A stretch of 64,000 nucleotides of DNA from the NCBI GenBank assembly GCA_958450365.1, contig CAUEEP010000880.1, positions 248,001-312,000 of the forward strand, given 5' to 3'. The position numbers were made by a program, and so were the translations under genes. Every line of letters starts with the position of its first letter. Position 1 is the stretch's first letter. Shown here piece by piece: positions 12,201 to 21,399 of the stretch. The notes beneath the pieces are model-generated. The model ran no database searches. It was not told the DNA's origin and saw nothing but the letters and a program-made list of their open reading frames with translations. This DNA is from Mesorhabditis belari (lineage: Eukaryota; Nematoda; Chromadorea; Rhabditida; Rhabditidae).

Positions 12201-12338
12201 AATTATAAATCCCGTTTCAGCAGACGATATCTCAACAAAATCAAAGCCAACCTCTACCATCGACACATCATCTTTCATGCCATCCTTCATCTACTCAATC
12301 TCATCGGATTCATTGTGTTTTTATCGTTTTGGAAGTGA
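6292..12338 (+). CDS. LGIC-1: nicotinic-type Cys-loop channel subunit
   Basis: Subunit of a pentameric ligand-gated ion channel in the plasma membrane of neurons or muscle. Thirteen exons: 6292-6379, 7488-7601, 7646-7707, 7749-7793, 8074-8183, 8367-8478, 8935-8999, 9037-9103, 9143-9208, 9539-9676, 9722-9815, 10545-10686, 12221-12338; total 1221 bases, 406 residues. Exon 1 gives a signal peptide. ANLYNELF and later [10 protein letters not shown] and IWIPD are the usual extracellular landmarks. The Cys-loop is exact: C, 13 residues, C with FPFDNQSC. Then NGEW, M1 ([16 protein letters not shown]), M2 ([13 protein letters not shown]), M3 and M4 ending in FLSFWK. There is no vicinal Cys pair, so it is a non-alpha or orphan LGC type, and the M3-M4 loop is very short. 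The cation-type -1' position is Asp, and an Asp sits at 16'. Its paralog is at 30424-34213 (-). Confidence 0.85.
6430..7100. mobile_element. Fold-back element in LGIC-1 intron 1
   Basis: The ends are inverted copies (GAGCCCGGTTTCACCACC on the left; GGTGATCAAATCGGGCCC on the right). The interior has many GTCGTAAC/GTTACGAC words and a tight hairpin with arms of about 25 bases at 6530-6590. Non-coding. Target duplication not clear. Confidence 0.6.
7918..7985 (+). repeat. tRNA-like sequence in LGIC-1 intron 4
   Basis: A-box-like AGCTCGGTGGTAAGAGC and B-box-like GAAGGTTCAATTCG at tRNA spacing. A 5-bp anticodon stem with a 7-base loop can be drawn, but loop position 33 is C and not U and the acceptor arm does not pair. 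Degenerate tRNA or tRNA-derived SINE. Confidence 0.45.
9262..9402. repeat. GATCGGAT-type low-complexity array
   Basis: Degenerate repeats of AATCGGATCGAAT words inside LGIC-1 intron 9. The same sequence class recurs at 9845-10115, 14895-15125 and around 16590. Confidence 0.7.
9845..10115. repeat. GATCCGAT-type low-complexity array
   Basis: Degenerate GATCCGATCC words in LGIC-1 intron 11, on the strand opposite to the array at 9262. Contains short self-complementary blocks such as TCCGACCTATCGGACG. Confidence 0.7.
10774..11292. mobile_element. MITE-A copy 2 in LGIC-1 intron 12
   Basis: Same ends as the element at 971-1554 (TTAGGTTGATGCATAAGTC) with TA on both sides (10772-10773 and 11293-11294). 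It is 519 bases long, lacks the internal duplication of copy 1, and is otherwise almost identical. It lies between the M3 and M4 exons and does not touch coding sequence. Confidence 0.9.
11720..11950. repeat. Minisatellite of about 45-base units
   Basis: Three to four diverged tandem units built on TTAGTTCGTAAACGGACGG followed by ATCCGATCTGAACG. Lies in the last intron of LGIC-1. Confidence 0.6.
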
Positions 12339-14571
12339 AAAAACAAACTCGTAGGATTCACTTTAAGGAAAAAGATAAAGGAAAGAAAAGAGATAAAGAA
12401 AAAGATAAAGAAAAGTTCACGCTAGAATGAGTCCTCTTCTTTCTCGAATTTTCCTGCTTTTACCGCCGTTTACTGTCTTTTTGTGGAGTTTTTTTCTATG
12501 TATTTGAACGTTTCCAGTTAATTTCCACAGCCCCTCGTCTTCTCGATCTCAAATTTTGCCACTGATTTTGTAATTTACATATCAAAAACGTGCTTATTCC
12601 ATGGAAGTTAAATTTTCTCGATATGCTATGTCCACATTGTAATAATTTCGCCGTGCGGATTCGCTATGTAGTGCCTCTCAGAGTCAATTGATCTGATCAA
12701 TGCACTGATCAATGCAATGCTTTAAATAGAAACATTTTTGTGTTTTTATAAGAAAGAGACTTTCCCAAAGAGACACAAAAAAATAAAGAGCCTTTTTGGC
12801 TCGCAGTACTCACGATCAGTTATAGGGTAAATGTGATCTACAGATGGCTAAAACGATAATTCATCTAAAAATCTCTAGTAAAGATCTTAGTAAAGATCCT
12901 AGTAAAAATGTGCATTCTTTTTTATCCATAAAACAGATATTTGTTAGAAGAAAATGGGGAGCCACTTCAGCTAGGGAAAAACGTACGTTGAAGAGCCTTT
13001 TTGTTGACATTTGTTAGCTTTTTTTGCTGTTTATGGCTTATGTCTTTTATGGTGTTTAAATGCTGATGAGTGTATTTGAGAATATTTCCGTTTATTTGCA
13101 CACTAACCCCATTTCCTCCTCTTGATCTCAAGTTTCGAGTGAGTCTCGTGAAAACTCGTCTACATTAAACACACACACGAACGAGACACGATTAGTACGT
13201 AATTAAAAGGGTGATTACGATGTTTAAATGAAGAGAAGACTTTCTGGGGTAACAAAATTATACAAAAATATTAGCTTATCAACAAAATCTTGCACCCGAA
13301 TTGAAATCAGAACTCTCCTCAACGACCACGCCATAGAATTGCCTCAAATTTTTACAGAAATTTGTTACAGCGTATGCCCTATATACAAAATCGATCAAAC
13401 ATTTCAAGAGTTCCCAAATTATGCAGCATTCTTTATTGAAATTCATTTTTAATCGTGTTGCTCGCCGATGCTTCCACTAGAGGGTGTTCCTCGCGAGAAA
13501 TGCGTTTTTTAAAACGCACACTTGTAAAAAAGTTACCGTACTTTTGGCAAAAATCACGAGCGCCGCCTTATATACGATTCCTTTTAAAGATATTCAGCTG
13601 TTTAACTGATTTTGTGGGAAATCCCCTTCCAAAGTAAAGATATTGAGGATTACTCGTAGTTACTCGACGAAAAAGCTTCGATTAATCGAGTAAGAATTAC
13701 TCATGCAAATTTTACTCGAGTAATTACTTACTCACAAGAAACACACTCTAGCTTCCACCCTCGGCCGAGTTGTAGTGCAATTTTGTGCAAAATGAATGGT
13801 AGAGCCTTTCTGAAACTTCTGTCGCAGCGAAATTATAAAAATTTTCTTGCAACAGCCAATCCTGGACTTGTAAAGAAACGATAAACGCGATTATTTTCTT
13901 CAAAATTTTGATAAGAGAAGCAATAAAGTCAATTTCACCTTGCTCAAATGAAAGCAAAACGCCTAACTTTTAGATGGAATCTTTTGTATGAAACCTTCAA
14001 ATGTTCAATATGTGTGAAAATTGAAAATATCATTCTCTATGTTCTTTGTTTAGCTAGAAAATGATTAATGTGATGATTGCCAAACTGGGATATGGCGGAT
14101 TCTGGAAATATTTTGATTTTACAATAAATGAAAGATTTAGAATATTTACAAACAGAATATTTACAGTCATATTAACGAGAATAGAACATTTACAGTTACA
14201 TGTATTACCTAGAAATACACCGCGATTAGCCACTGTCCTACTTGATTGAATCGAAAGGTTCAATCAGCCAATGACTTGCTTGCTCACGAGGAAAACTATG
14301 CATATAGTATCAAAAACAGCATGAAGAGTTGAGGATTTTCTTCCCTACACTTTCCTTTTTATTGTACAGGCAGTAAGAAAGGGTTGAATTAGATGGAAAA
14401 TTCTCGGGAAATTTGGAAAAATTGCAAACATTAACCAAACTAAACCAAATTTGGTTAATTTCGAACCGATTTCCATGTGAATTTACCCCTAACCTGCAAC
14501 ATAACTGGTTCATATTTGCACTAATGCCTTTTTATCCTTTTTATTCTCAAATTGAAAGTTAAAATTCAATT
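12339..14571. other. Intergenic region, no gene recognised
   Basis: AT-rich. The small open frames on both strands lack splice support or family features. There is a run of CGAGTAA/TTACTCG words at 13650-13735. Nothing else I can support. Confidence 0.4.
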
Positions 14572-14873
14572 TTATTCTGCATAGTGTGCTGCCGTCACAG
14601 CTATCTTTCTCGATTGTTGCTGGATTCGTCGTTCTTTTCTCTTTCGGAGCAGCAGGACACTGATTGTGCTAGAAAAAAGCGCCAAATTTTTCACAGAATA
14701 GTGTGAATGAAACCTCGATATGAGATGAAAAAGAAGACATTGATTGAAATGGATCAAATCCTCGAGAACATCGACCAGATTCCATCCAACGAAGAGAAGC
14801 GTGTGAATCTCGATTAGATAACCAAAGAAATAGTTTACAATGATAAGCGACGAATTGGTGGTCATCTAAACAA
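14572..14873 (-). other. Possible C-terminal exon, frame unclear
   Basis: After an acceptor at about 14874 two frames stay open. One is hydrophobic (LIIVNYFFGYLIE ... LLFVGWNLV) and could be a transmembrane segment. The other is Ser-rich and can splice with a 44-base intron to a hydrophilic tail. Could be the end of the Srx-like gene; I cannot decide. Confidence 0.25.
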
Positions 14874-14894
14874 AAGAGAGGAGGGAAATAGACG

Positions 14895-15125
14895 TTGTTG
14901 GATTGGATCAGTTAAAATTTAATTAGATCGGATAGGATCGGGTCGGATCTGATCTGATCGGATTGGATCGGACCAGATCGGATCGAATCGGATCAGATCG
15001 GATCAGATCGGACCAGAGCGGATTAGATCGGATCGGATCAGATTGGATTAGTTCGGATTAGATCGGATTAGCTCGAATCAGATCGAATCAGATCATCGGC
15101 TTAAATCAGATCAGGTTGAAATCAT
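14895..15125. repeat. GGATCGGATC low-complexity array
   Basis: About 230 bases of degenerate GATCGGAT repeats, the longest of the arrays of this type in the window. Lies downstream (minus sense) of the recognised Srx-like exons. Confidence 0.75.
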
Positions 15126-15459
15126 ACAATTTCCATTGAAAGCCAAACGTTTGTGTATAACATTTGTATGCTATTGCAATCCATCAAAATGTATGCTTTA
15201 ATTCAATAGTGTTAATCAAATCAAATCGAATCCAAGTTGATTTGTTGGATCGGTGACAGGGGGAAAATGAAAAAAACGCCTTTAGAATGGTCAGAAAAAA
15301 CAAGAAATCTCATCTTTCAAATGTGATTTGACAAACGAATCAGATTCATTTTCTTGTTTTAATTTTGAACAATTGTTTTCTAGCGCATCTCCTCCGGAAT
15401 TTAGCGAAATCCAAATCCGGATCTCAGCTCGGATCCTCATAGCTCTGATCGCCACTTAC

Positions 15460-16311
15460 TTGAAGCATTAACAGAGTTTCGGCTCGTGAAACCGCACCCA
15501 TTTTGGCATCCTTTTTCCGCTGAAAACCTAAACGTTTCTAGAAGACAGAAATTTGATACCCTTTTCATGTTTCGCCATGTCACAAAATCTAGGCCACATG
15601 TCAGAAAATACGGAATGGCGGCAATGAAATCGTGCAACCAATAGTAGTAATCGCCTCGACGGTCGGCATCGGTGGCAAACAAAAGACAAAATCCCTCCAT
15701 TCCGATTCGCAACAAATACGGGACGGCCAACTGGGCAAATGGCCACTTTTTCGTCGATTTGAAATGTCGGCCGTTAAAAGCGATTGCGAAAAAGCGACTA
15801 GAATTTGTCTTGACTGATGATATGGACTAAAAATTAGCCATGAGCCGGCCCGGCCCAGTTCTAGTCGGGACATTTTGAGTCAAAACCGGACCGGACAGGA
15901 TTTTTAGGCTTTTCGGTCGAGCCAGACCCAGCTCGAACTTTCGGAGCAAGCCGGAATGGACTCAAAAAGCATCTCTGCCATGAACTGGTTGCTATTTGGT
16001 TGGATAAATGTGATCCAATCCAGTAAATTGAGCTTATCCGATTGGGTTCAGACCCTTCAAACAAATCAGCGTTTTCCGAAAGTCATTGTTTTTTTGCGCT
16101 TCCTCAGATAGTTGCAAAACTTTCTGGCAAACCGGCAATCAAGGGCAAAACTGGGATTGTAACCGATCTGAACTCATCCGATCCGGTATCCTTTTTTCGC
16201 GCTCACCTCAATGAGATCAAAGACTGGCAGTATTGAGCCATATCAGTGAGATTATATTGATAAGAGAGTGCATAAATCAAGGCGAAAGTCGAATTGAGGG
16301 CAGCTGAACAG
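15460..16311 (-). CDS. Srx-like 7TM chemoreceptor, middle part
   Basis: Putative seven-transmembrane chemosensory receptor of sensory neurons. Three exons splice cleanly: 16311-16207, 15797-15560 and 15519-15460. The first two join to SLISLSRFFAIAFN, the TM3-loop pattern (a DRY-like position occupied by SR) typical of nematode Srx/Srsx receptors. TM4 follows (PFAQLAVPYLLRIGMEGF). TM5 is next (WLHDFIAAIPYFLTCGLDF), then a basic loop ending RAETLLMLQ. Introns are 409 and 40 bases. TM1-2 and TM6-7 exons are not convincingly found. The region 14572-14873 (-) could hold a C-terminal exon but its frame is ambiguous. It may be a partial or decayed gene. Family assignment moderate. Confidence 0.55.
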
Positions 16312-16920
16312 CTGAAAATGTTCTTCATTAGTCTATAGACACCAGATTTTCCCAATTTTTTTTTCGGTCTTCCCATTTTCCGTATTTGGGTATTTTTCTG
16401 GATTTTTAGAATGTTTCTGGGTCATATCTGGACCACGCTTTTAGAGTTTTAAAACCTGGATGCAGATTCGGGTAAAAAAACCACAGTATCCGATGATTTT
16501 AGATGAATTTTAAATGGACCAGTAAATTTTAGATGGATAACCAGGATCCGGATAGTCTTTGGAGATTAGAATGCGATCCGACAATCCGATCGGATCCGAT
16601 TTAGTCAAGCACGTAGGCTAAATGCATCTAGTGCCACTAAATTCTCGATTTTCACAAGTGAACTCGATTGGTGTTGATTTAAAAAGTGCAATTCGGTGCA
16701 CCAAATGCATTTGGTTTACCGGGTTAGCGAAATTTTGGATTTGATTGTATTGTCGGAGAGCATTTGTACCGCCCGTTTGGTCCGGAACAGGCTTGTCAAA
16801 TTTTCCGTTTCCGTTTTTTCCATTTTTGCGGCAAATTACCGTTTTTCCACGAAAGAAAAGTGACGGAAAAGGGAAAAAAAACGAAAAAAACAGGAACTGA
16901 GTGGCGGAATGAAAATCCAG

Positions 16921-17252
16921 GCTGTCTCAAAATTATCGCGACAACTTTTTGGAAAAGTAATTGTCGCTACGCTCGTCGCTTAATTTATTTCAAAGTATAT
17001 TTACAATCTATAGACTTTACAATTACAATGTAGAAAATCGTCAGAAATGGCAGCGCGTCGGATAGGTATCGACTTGTGTTTATTCAAAGACTTATTAAAT
17101 GAGTTGCATAAATTTGATTGGGAAGTTTTTAGTAGATAAATGTAGCCGAGATTAAGGGCTACAATTCTCTCTATAACATTTGACACTTTGAAATAAATTA
17201 AGCGTGCGACAACTACCTTTCTGAAAAGTTGTTTGGATAATTTTGAGACAGT
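16921..17252. mobile_element. MITE-B related element
   Basis: Inverted ends around CTGTCTCAAAATTATC and GATAATTTTGAGACAG, with internal GACAACTTTTTGGAAAAG as in MITE-B at 1561-2135. Shorter and diverged. The flanks 16312-16920 and 17253-17529 hold no feature I can support. Confidence 0.6.
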
Positions 17253-17529
17253 CATGTAACATATTTCCAAATTTGCATATAATTTCCTAATTCTTATTTC
17301 TTTACAAACCGTATCCCGATTACTTTTTCTTACAGAAAGCAAAATTTTCTTTTCTAAATTAACTTCCACAGTCAGTTTCTCATTTTATTGTTCATTTTCT
17401 AAAGTTTTATTGTTACAGCAAAATTAAAGTTGATTCTTATTGTTAACCATTGTTCTAGAGTTGTTATAGCTTGTTTTTTGACTAGTTATTGTTGATTTGC
17501 TTGTTAACTTTTGTTTAACACATATTAAA

Positions 17530-18177
17530 TTAACTTTTTCCGTTTTTTGCCCGTATTCTTTCGTTGACAAGCTTGGTCAGGACCGAAGGCCGGATCATTT
17601 TTGACGCAATTAAGTCACACCGCATCGATTCGATCATCTGAAGCTCGCAAAAAGCCGATAAAGCAAAAAGTAGGGCATAAACGAATTTGTTTGCGTTCTC
17701 AGCCGCAGCCAGCAATCTGGAACCGCTTTGGTTGGAATTTGGTCTAAAAATACCGAATCGGAAATGTCAAATGATCGTTTGTAGCGGCAACCCAGGCAGC
17801 CAACGTCGTTGTCACCAGGCTCAATAAAAGAACCTACAAATATTGTAATAAAATTTCATTGCTATGTATTGTAATGGAATATCATTGCTTTTCTTGCGGT
17901 TTCAATGGGGTTTCTTGTTGAAAGTTTGCGCAAAAAGTGCTCTACCAAGTCAGAATCTCGGATATACCATTAGGGTCATTTTTGTGACAACAACAAAGGC
18001 TCTCTCGGTCGTTTTGCTGTCAATGTCCGCATTTTTTGCCATTCCATCTGTCGCAAAACCAAAGCCAGCACCCAAAGCGAGGTATGTAACTGAAAACGGG
18101 TGGAAATTGATAGCAGACATGGTTTCCAGAATATCAATTTGCCGGTTCGAAGGAAAATGACGAATCCACTCAGGAAT
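17530..18177 (-). CDS. Unrecognised multi-pass membrane protein, C-terminal part
   Basis: Three exons, 18177-17968, 17833-17754 and 17716-17530, give 159 codons in one frame with introns of 134 and 37 bases. At least three hydrophobic segments are visible: VTYLALGAGFGFATDG, AFVVVTKMTLMVLLLSLVTT and FVYALLFALSAFCEL. The N-terminal exon begins IPEWIRHFPSNRQIDILET. The C terminus is basic (ERIRAKNGKS). I do not recognise the family. An upstream exon with another hydrophobic stretch may lie at 19499-19610, beyond the mariner insertion at 18293-19440, but the phase does not fit simply. The start codon is unknown. Could be a transporter or a receptor-like protein. Confidence 0.5.
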
Positions 18178-18292
18178 CTTAGTTTACAAAAGACGTTCTT
18201 TTCACGTTTTTAAAACCATTCAATCTAGGATGAATCAGGAAAAAAAGAAAGTTGATAATCATTGGTAGGCATTTTTTTGACTATGGTGACTA

Positions 18293-19440
18293 TCAGGGTG
18301 TAAAGAAAACAATGCGCGCTTCGAATTTCCTGGTGCTGGCAATTTGCCAATTGTTTAACTACGTAATGCTTTCAACAAAAATAAACGACACACTCACTAG
18401 ATTTATAATCATTTCTTTTTCACTTTGCTAGTCGTTTTTAATGCAAAAAATGAATGACAACAAGCTACCATTCTCTACGTTTTCAAACAAGGAAAAACCC
18501 CTACTGAATCTCACCGTTCACTTGTCAAAGCTTTTGGAAATGATTGTATCAATGAAAGTCAGTGTCGTCGATGGTTTCAGCGTTTTCGACGACGACTTTT
18601 CGACTCCACGATGCTGGGCCTTCACGATGAAAGCCTCCACGATAAGCCAAATACCGGACGCTATCTAGAAATCTCAAATGACGATTTGCTCAATGCTATT
18701 CAAATTGATCCCACATTTACGCTTCAGGAATTAACAGAATTTTTTGACGTTAGTCATATGACAATTGAAAACCATTTGCATCAACTTGGGATCAATTTGG
18801 GAAAAAGGTTCGACGTAGAAAATGGGCTCCACATGAGCTGACCCAAGGTGACAAAATAGCTCGTGTGCTCCAGCTTGCTTCAAAAGTGCAAAAAACACGA
18901 TTTTATTTGCAGAATCTTGACTCCTGATGAGACTTCGATCAGTTATGACAATGTCATTCAAAAAACCAATGGCTCTTTGCTGGTGAAGCCTCGCAAACCA
19001 CCCCCATGCCCGATATCCATGGATCGAAGACCATGCTTTGTTTATGGTGGAATTCGGAAGCATTGGTGCATTATGAAGTGCTAAAAGCTAGACAAACAGC
19101 TCATGTAGACCTTTACTCGAAACAACTAGTAAGAGTTAACAAAGAAATTGGGGATCAAACCTTCAAGAGTCCGACTTCTGCACCGTCAGATTATTTTTTA
19201 TTTCGGACGTTGAAACACTTCTTTGGAGATGTACAGTTTGGTAATCATGCTTAAGTCATAAATAAGCTCCACGCCTATTTTACCTCCAAGAAATCGTTCG
19301 AATTCGACGATGCGCAAAATCTGTGCAAAAGATTGGAAGTCATCGATAAAAATGAAGAATATCTTACCGATTTGCTTGTTTGAGTTTTTTCAATAAATAG
19401 TTTTGATCAAAAGACGCGCATTATTTCCTTTACACCCTGA
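18293..19440 (+). mobile_element. Decayed mariner transposon
   Basis: Inverted ends TCAGGGTGTAAAGAAAACAA and the matching CTTTACACCCTGA, flanked by TA. Transposase remnants lie in several frames. An N-terminal HTH region around 18611-18800 (VSHMTIENHLHQLGI) is typical of mariner, with later pieces up to 19380 (SDYFLFRTLKHFFGD). Frameshifts, stops and a deletion before the SDYFLF block show that it is inactive. Its insertion may separate an upstream exon from the membrane-protein gene at 17530-18177. Confidence 0.85.
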
Positions 19441-19498
19441 TAGTAATTCAATAATAATTCCATTGAAGAACAAGAAAAAAAATCCAACCTATTAGAAT

Positions 19499-19610
19499 TG
19501 TGGATAAAAGAGCAACAATTAGCACATCGTGCCATTTCTTCCAAAATTCATAAATAACCATCAATAACATTGAAATTGGAAAATGTGGAGAAAAGACCGA
19601 ACAGGCGCAA
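19499..19610 (-). other. Possible exon with transmembrane segment
   Basis: After an acceptor at 19611-19613 the frame reads SPHFPISMLLMVIYEFWKKW and continues into a hydrophobic stretch (VLIVALLSTILIGW). It could be the 5' exon of the membrane-protein gene at 17530-18177. Donor choice and phase are unresolved. Confidence 0.25.
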
Positions 19611-19619
19611 CTGGAAAAA

Positions 19620-20276
19620 TAAGAACTTTACTGTTTGAAAAGTCAATACATTAATTATTGGTTTGCTCTGGTGAAAAATACTCATAAATCTTGAGAGAGT
19701 AAAGGTTGACTTCTTTTCCTTTTTTGTTTCTTCTGACTCAGGTAAGCTGAGGAAACAACTTTTTGAAACCTATTATTAGTTTTTTTATTTGTACTTTGAG
19801 ATCTTTCTAATTTATCAAGAAGAACGCTTGTATAGCTGTATAACTTGATTGGTTTTTCGTTAACCTCTTTAGTGAGAATAGTTTTGTTTTTTGAACAATC
19901 TTATTCAGTGGACGGAGAATCGACTTTTAATTTGAAAACTAAGGAAAATAACAGGTTATCTAATAAAAATTATATTCTTTAATTTTTATCAAATGAATAA
20001 ATCATTTGCTGATTGTCAAATTCGAAATTCATGATGAAACTTTTTGGATTCTTTTTATGTAAAGAGTTAGTTGCTATCAGCTCCTTTCAGAAGGTTGTAT
20101 GGAGAAACATTGCATTGAAAAATTCTAAAATAAATCCACAAAGTCACTTCGACCTCGAAAAACTCTCGGAAAGATTTCAATTGGTGAAAAGAAACAAAGA
20201 AAAGGAAGAAAACGGAAAACGGAAAAAAAGAGGAAAAGAGGAGAACCGACTGAACGATCACTGAACGACTGAACGA
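19620..20276. other. Gene-poor stretch
   Basis: One open frame at 20013-20264 (+) is Lys/Glu-rich at its end and has no family features. I do not call it a gene. Nothing else seen. Confidence 0.3.
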
Positions 20277-20580
20277 AGTGTAAAAATGCTGTTTCCCAGT
20301 CGATTTCTCAGTCTATTTCTCTGAAGAGCATCGTCAAATTCAAACGATTCCTTGGAGGTAAAATAGGTGTGGAGCTTATTTATGACTTGAGCATGATTAT
20401 CAAACTGTACATCTCCAAAGAAGTGTTTCAAAGTCCGAAATAAAAAATAATCTGACGGTGCAAGATCAGGGGAGTAAGGTGCGTAAGGCAAAAATGGAAA
20501 TCGGGTATGGGGGCGGTTTGCGAGGCTTCACCAGCAAAGAGCCATTGATTTTGTTGAATGACATTGTCATAACTGATCCA
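20277..20580 (-). mobile_element. Mariner fragment, same family
   Basis: The minus strand encodes the C-terminal part of a mariner transposase (LAPSDYFLFRTLKHFFGDVQ), closely matching the element at 18293-19440. Both inverted ends and the N-terminal part are missing. It abuts the truncated VWA-like pseudogene at about 20600. Confidence 0.8.
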
Positions 20581-20594
20581 GGTCTAAACATTAT

Positions 20595-21127
20595 AACCTA
20601 AAAAGTTTCACTTTTCCCCTCACCGCTAACTCTTGGATTCCAATAGCCAGTCCATTGGCTTTGGTCACCACAAAAATCACTTCAGCTCATTATTTCTTTT
20701 GACATCGAAAGATTTGCGTAGAAATTCGTGAGTACATTGTAGATCTAGAAAGAAAAACGGTTAACTTTAAAGATAACCAAACTAAATCAATGTCGACTTG
20801 TTGGTAAAATTTCGCAACAATCATAAACATGAGCTCCGCTCGAGCATTCATTGAACATAATGAATAATCGGTTGGGACACACTGTGGGAGTTGGGCTAAA
20901 CTTTCTCAACAGAATTTCTCGATTTTTCAACAGAATCTAACAGATTTTCAATGGAATTACTTGTTTTCTTCGAGTTCTAACAGAATCCTTACAATGTAAT
21001 GCACTAGACTAGTACAAGTCTACGAAATCCTTCCATAAACTTAAAAAGCTGTTGCTCTAGTACTTGAACTTACCTAAACCACTCCAAAAACAGAATATCA
21101 AGGATATTCAAAAGCTTCGTAACATGA
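20595..21127 (-). pseudogene. VWA-like family pseudogene (copy 3)
   Basis: A degraded third copy of the gene at 21400-24423. Its signal-peptide exon (from about 21127) reads MLRSF, then a TGA where the intact paralog has Trp. Exon 2 (about 20890-20770) keeps a recognisable LMFMI stretch matching DIMFMIDGC, and exon 3 (about 20745-20690) keeps NVLTNFYANLSMSK before a stop. The rest is lost at the mariner fragment. Clearly non-functional as read. Confidence 0.7.
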
Positions 21128-21399
21128 TCTACAAAAGAGGCAAGACTAAAAGCTAATAAAACTCAAAAAGGTTGATTCAAGTAGTCTCCGTTTAGCAATT
21201 CAAACTTTTGCGAAAAGATAAGAAAATTTGGAGGTCAGAGTTCAACTGATCTCAGGAGATTTTTGTAAATTTAAGCCATTGGGTCAGTTTTTCTTATGTT
21301 AAAATGAGATTTCAGTGAAAATTTGAGTGTGACATTGATTTTATAGAGTATTACATGCTGGTTTCATATTTATTTCCAAATACTTGAATTGTTATTCCG

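Noticed and set aside
13228..13452. Plus-strand frame of 74 codons as a small gene
   Set aside because: No signal peptide, domain, splice site or conserved feature visible; AT-rich chance frame is likely.
17001..17369. Minus-strand frame of 122 codons
   Set aside because: Lies mostly in the MITE-B related element and crosses its end; not a gene.
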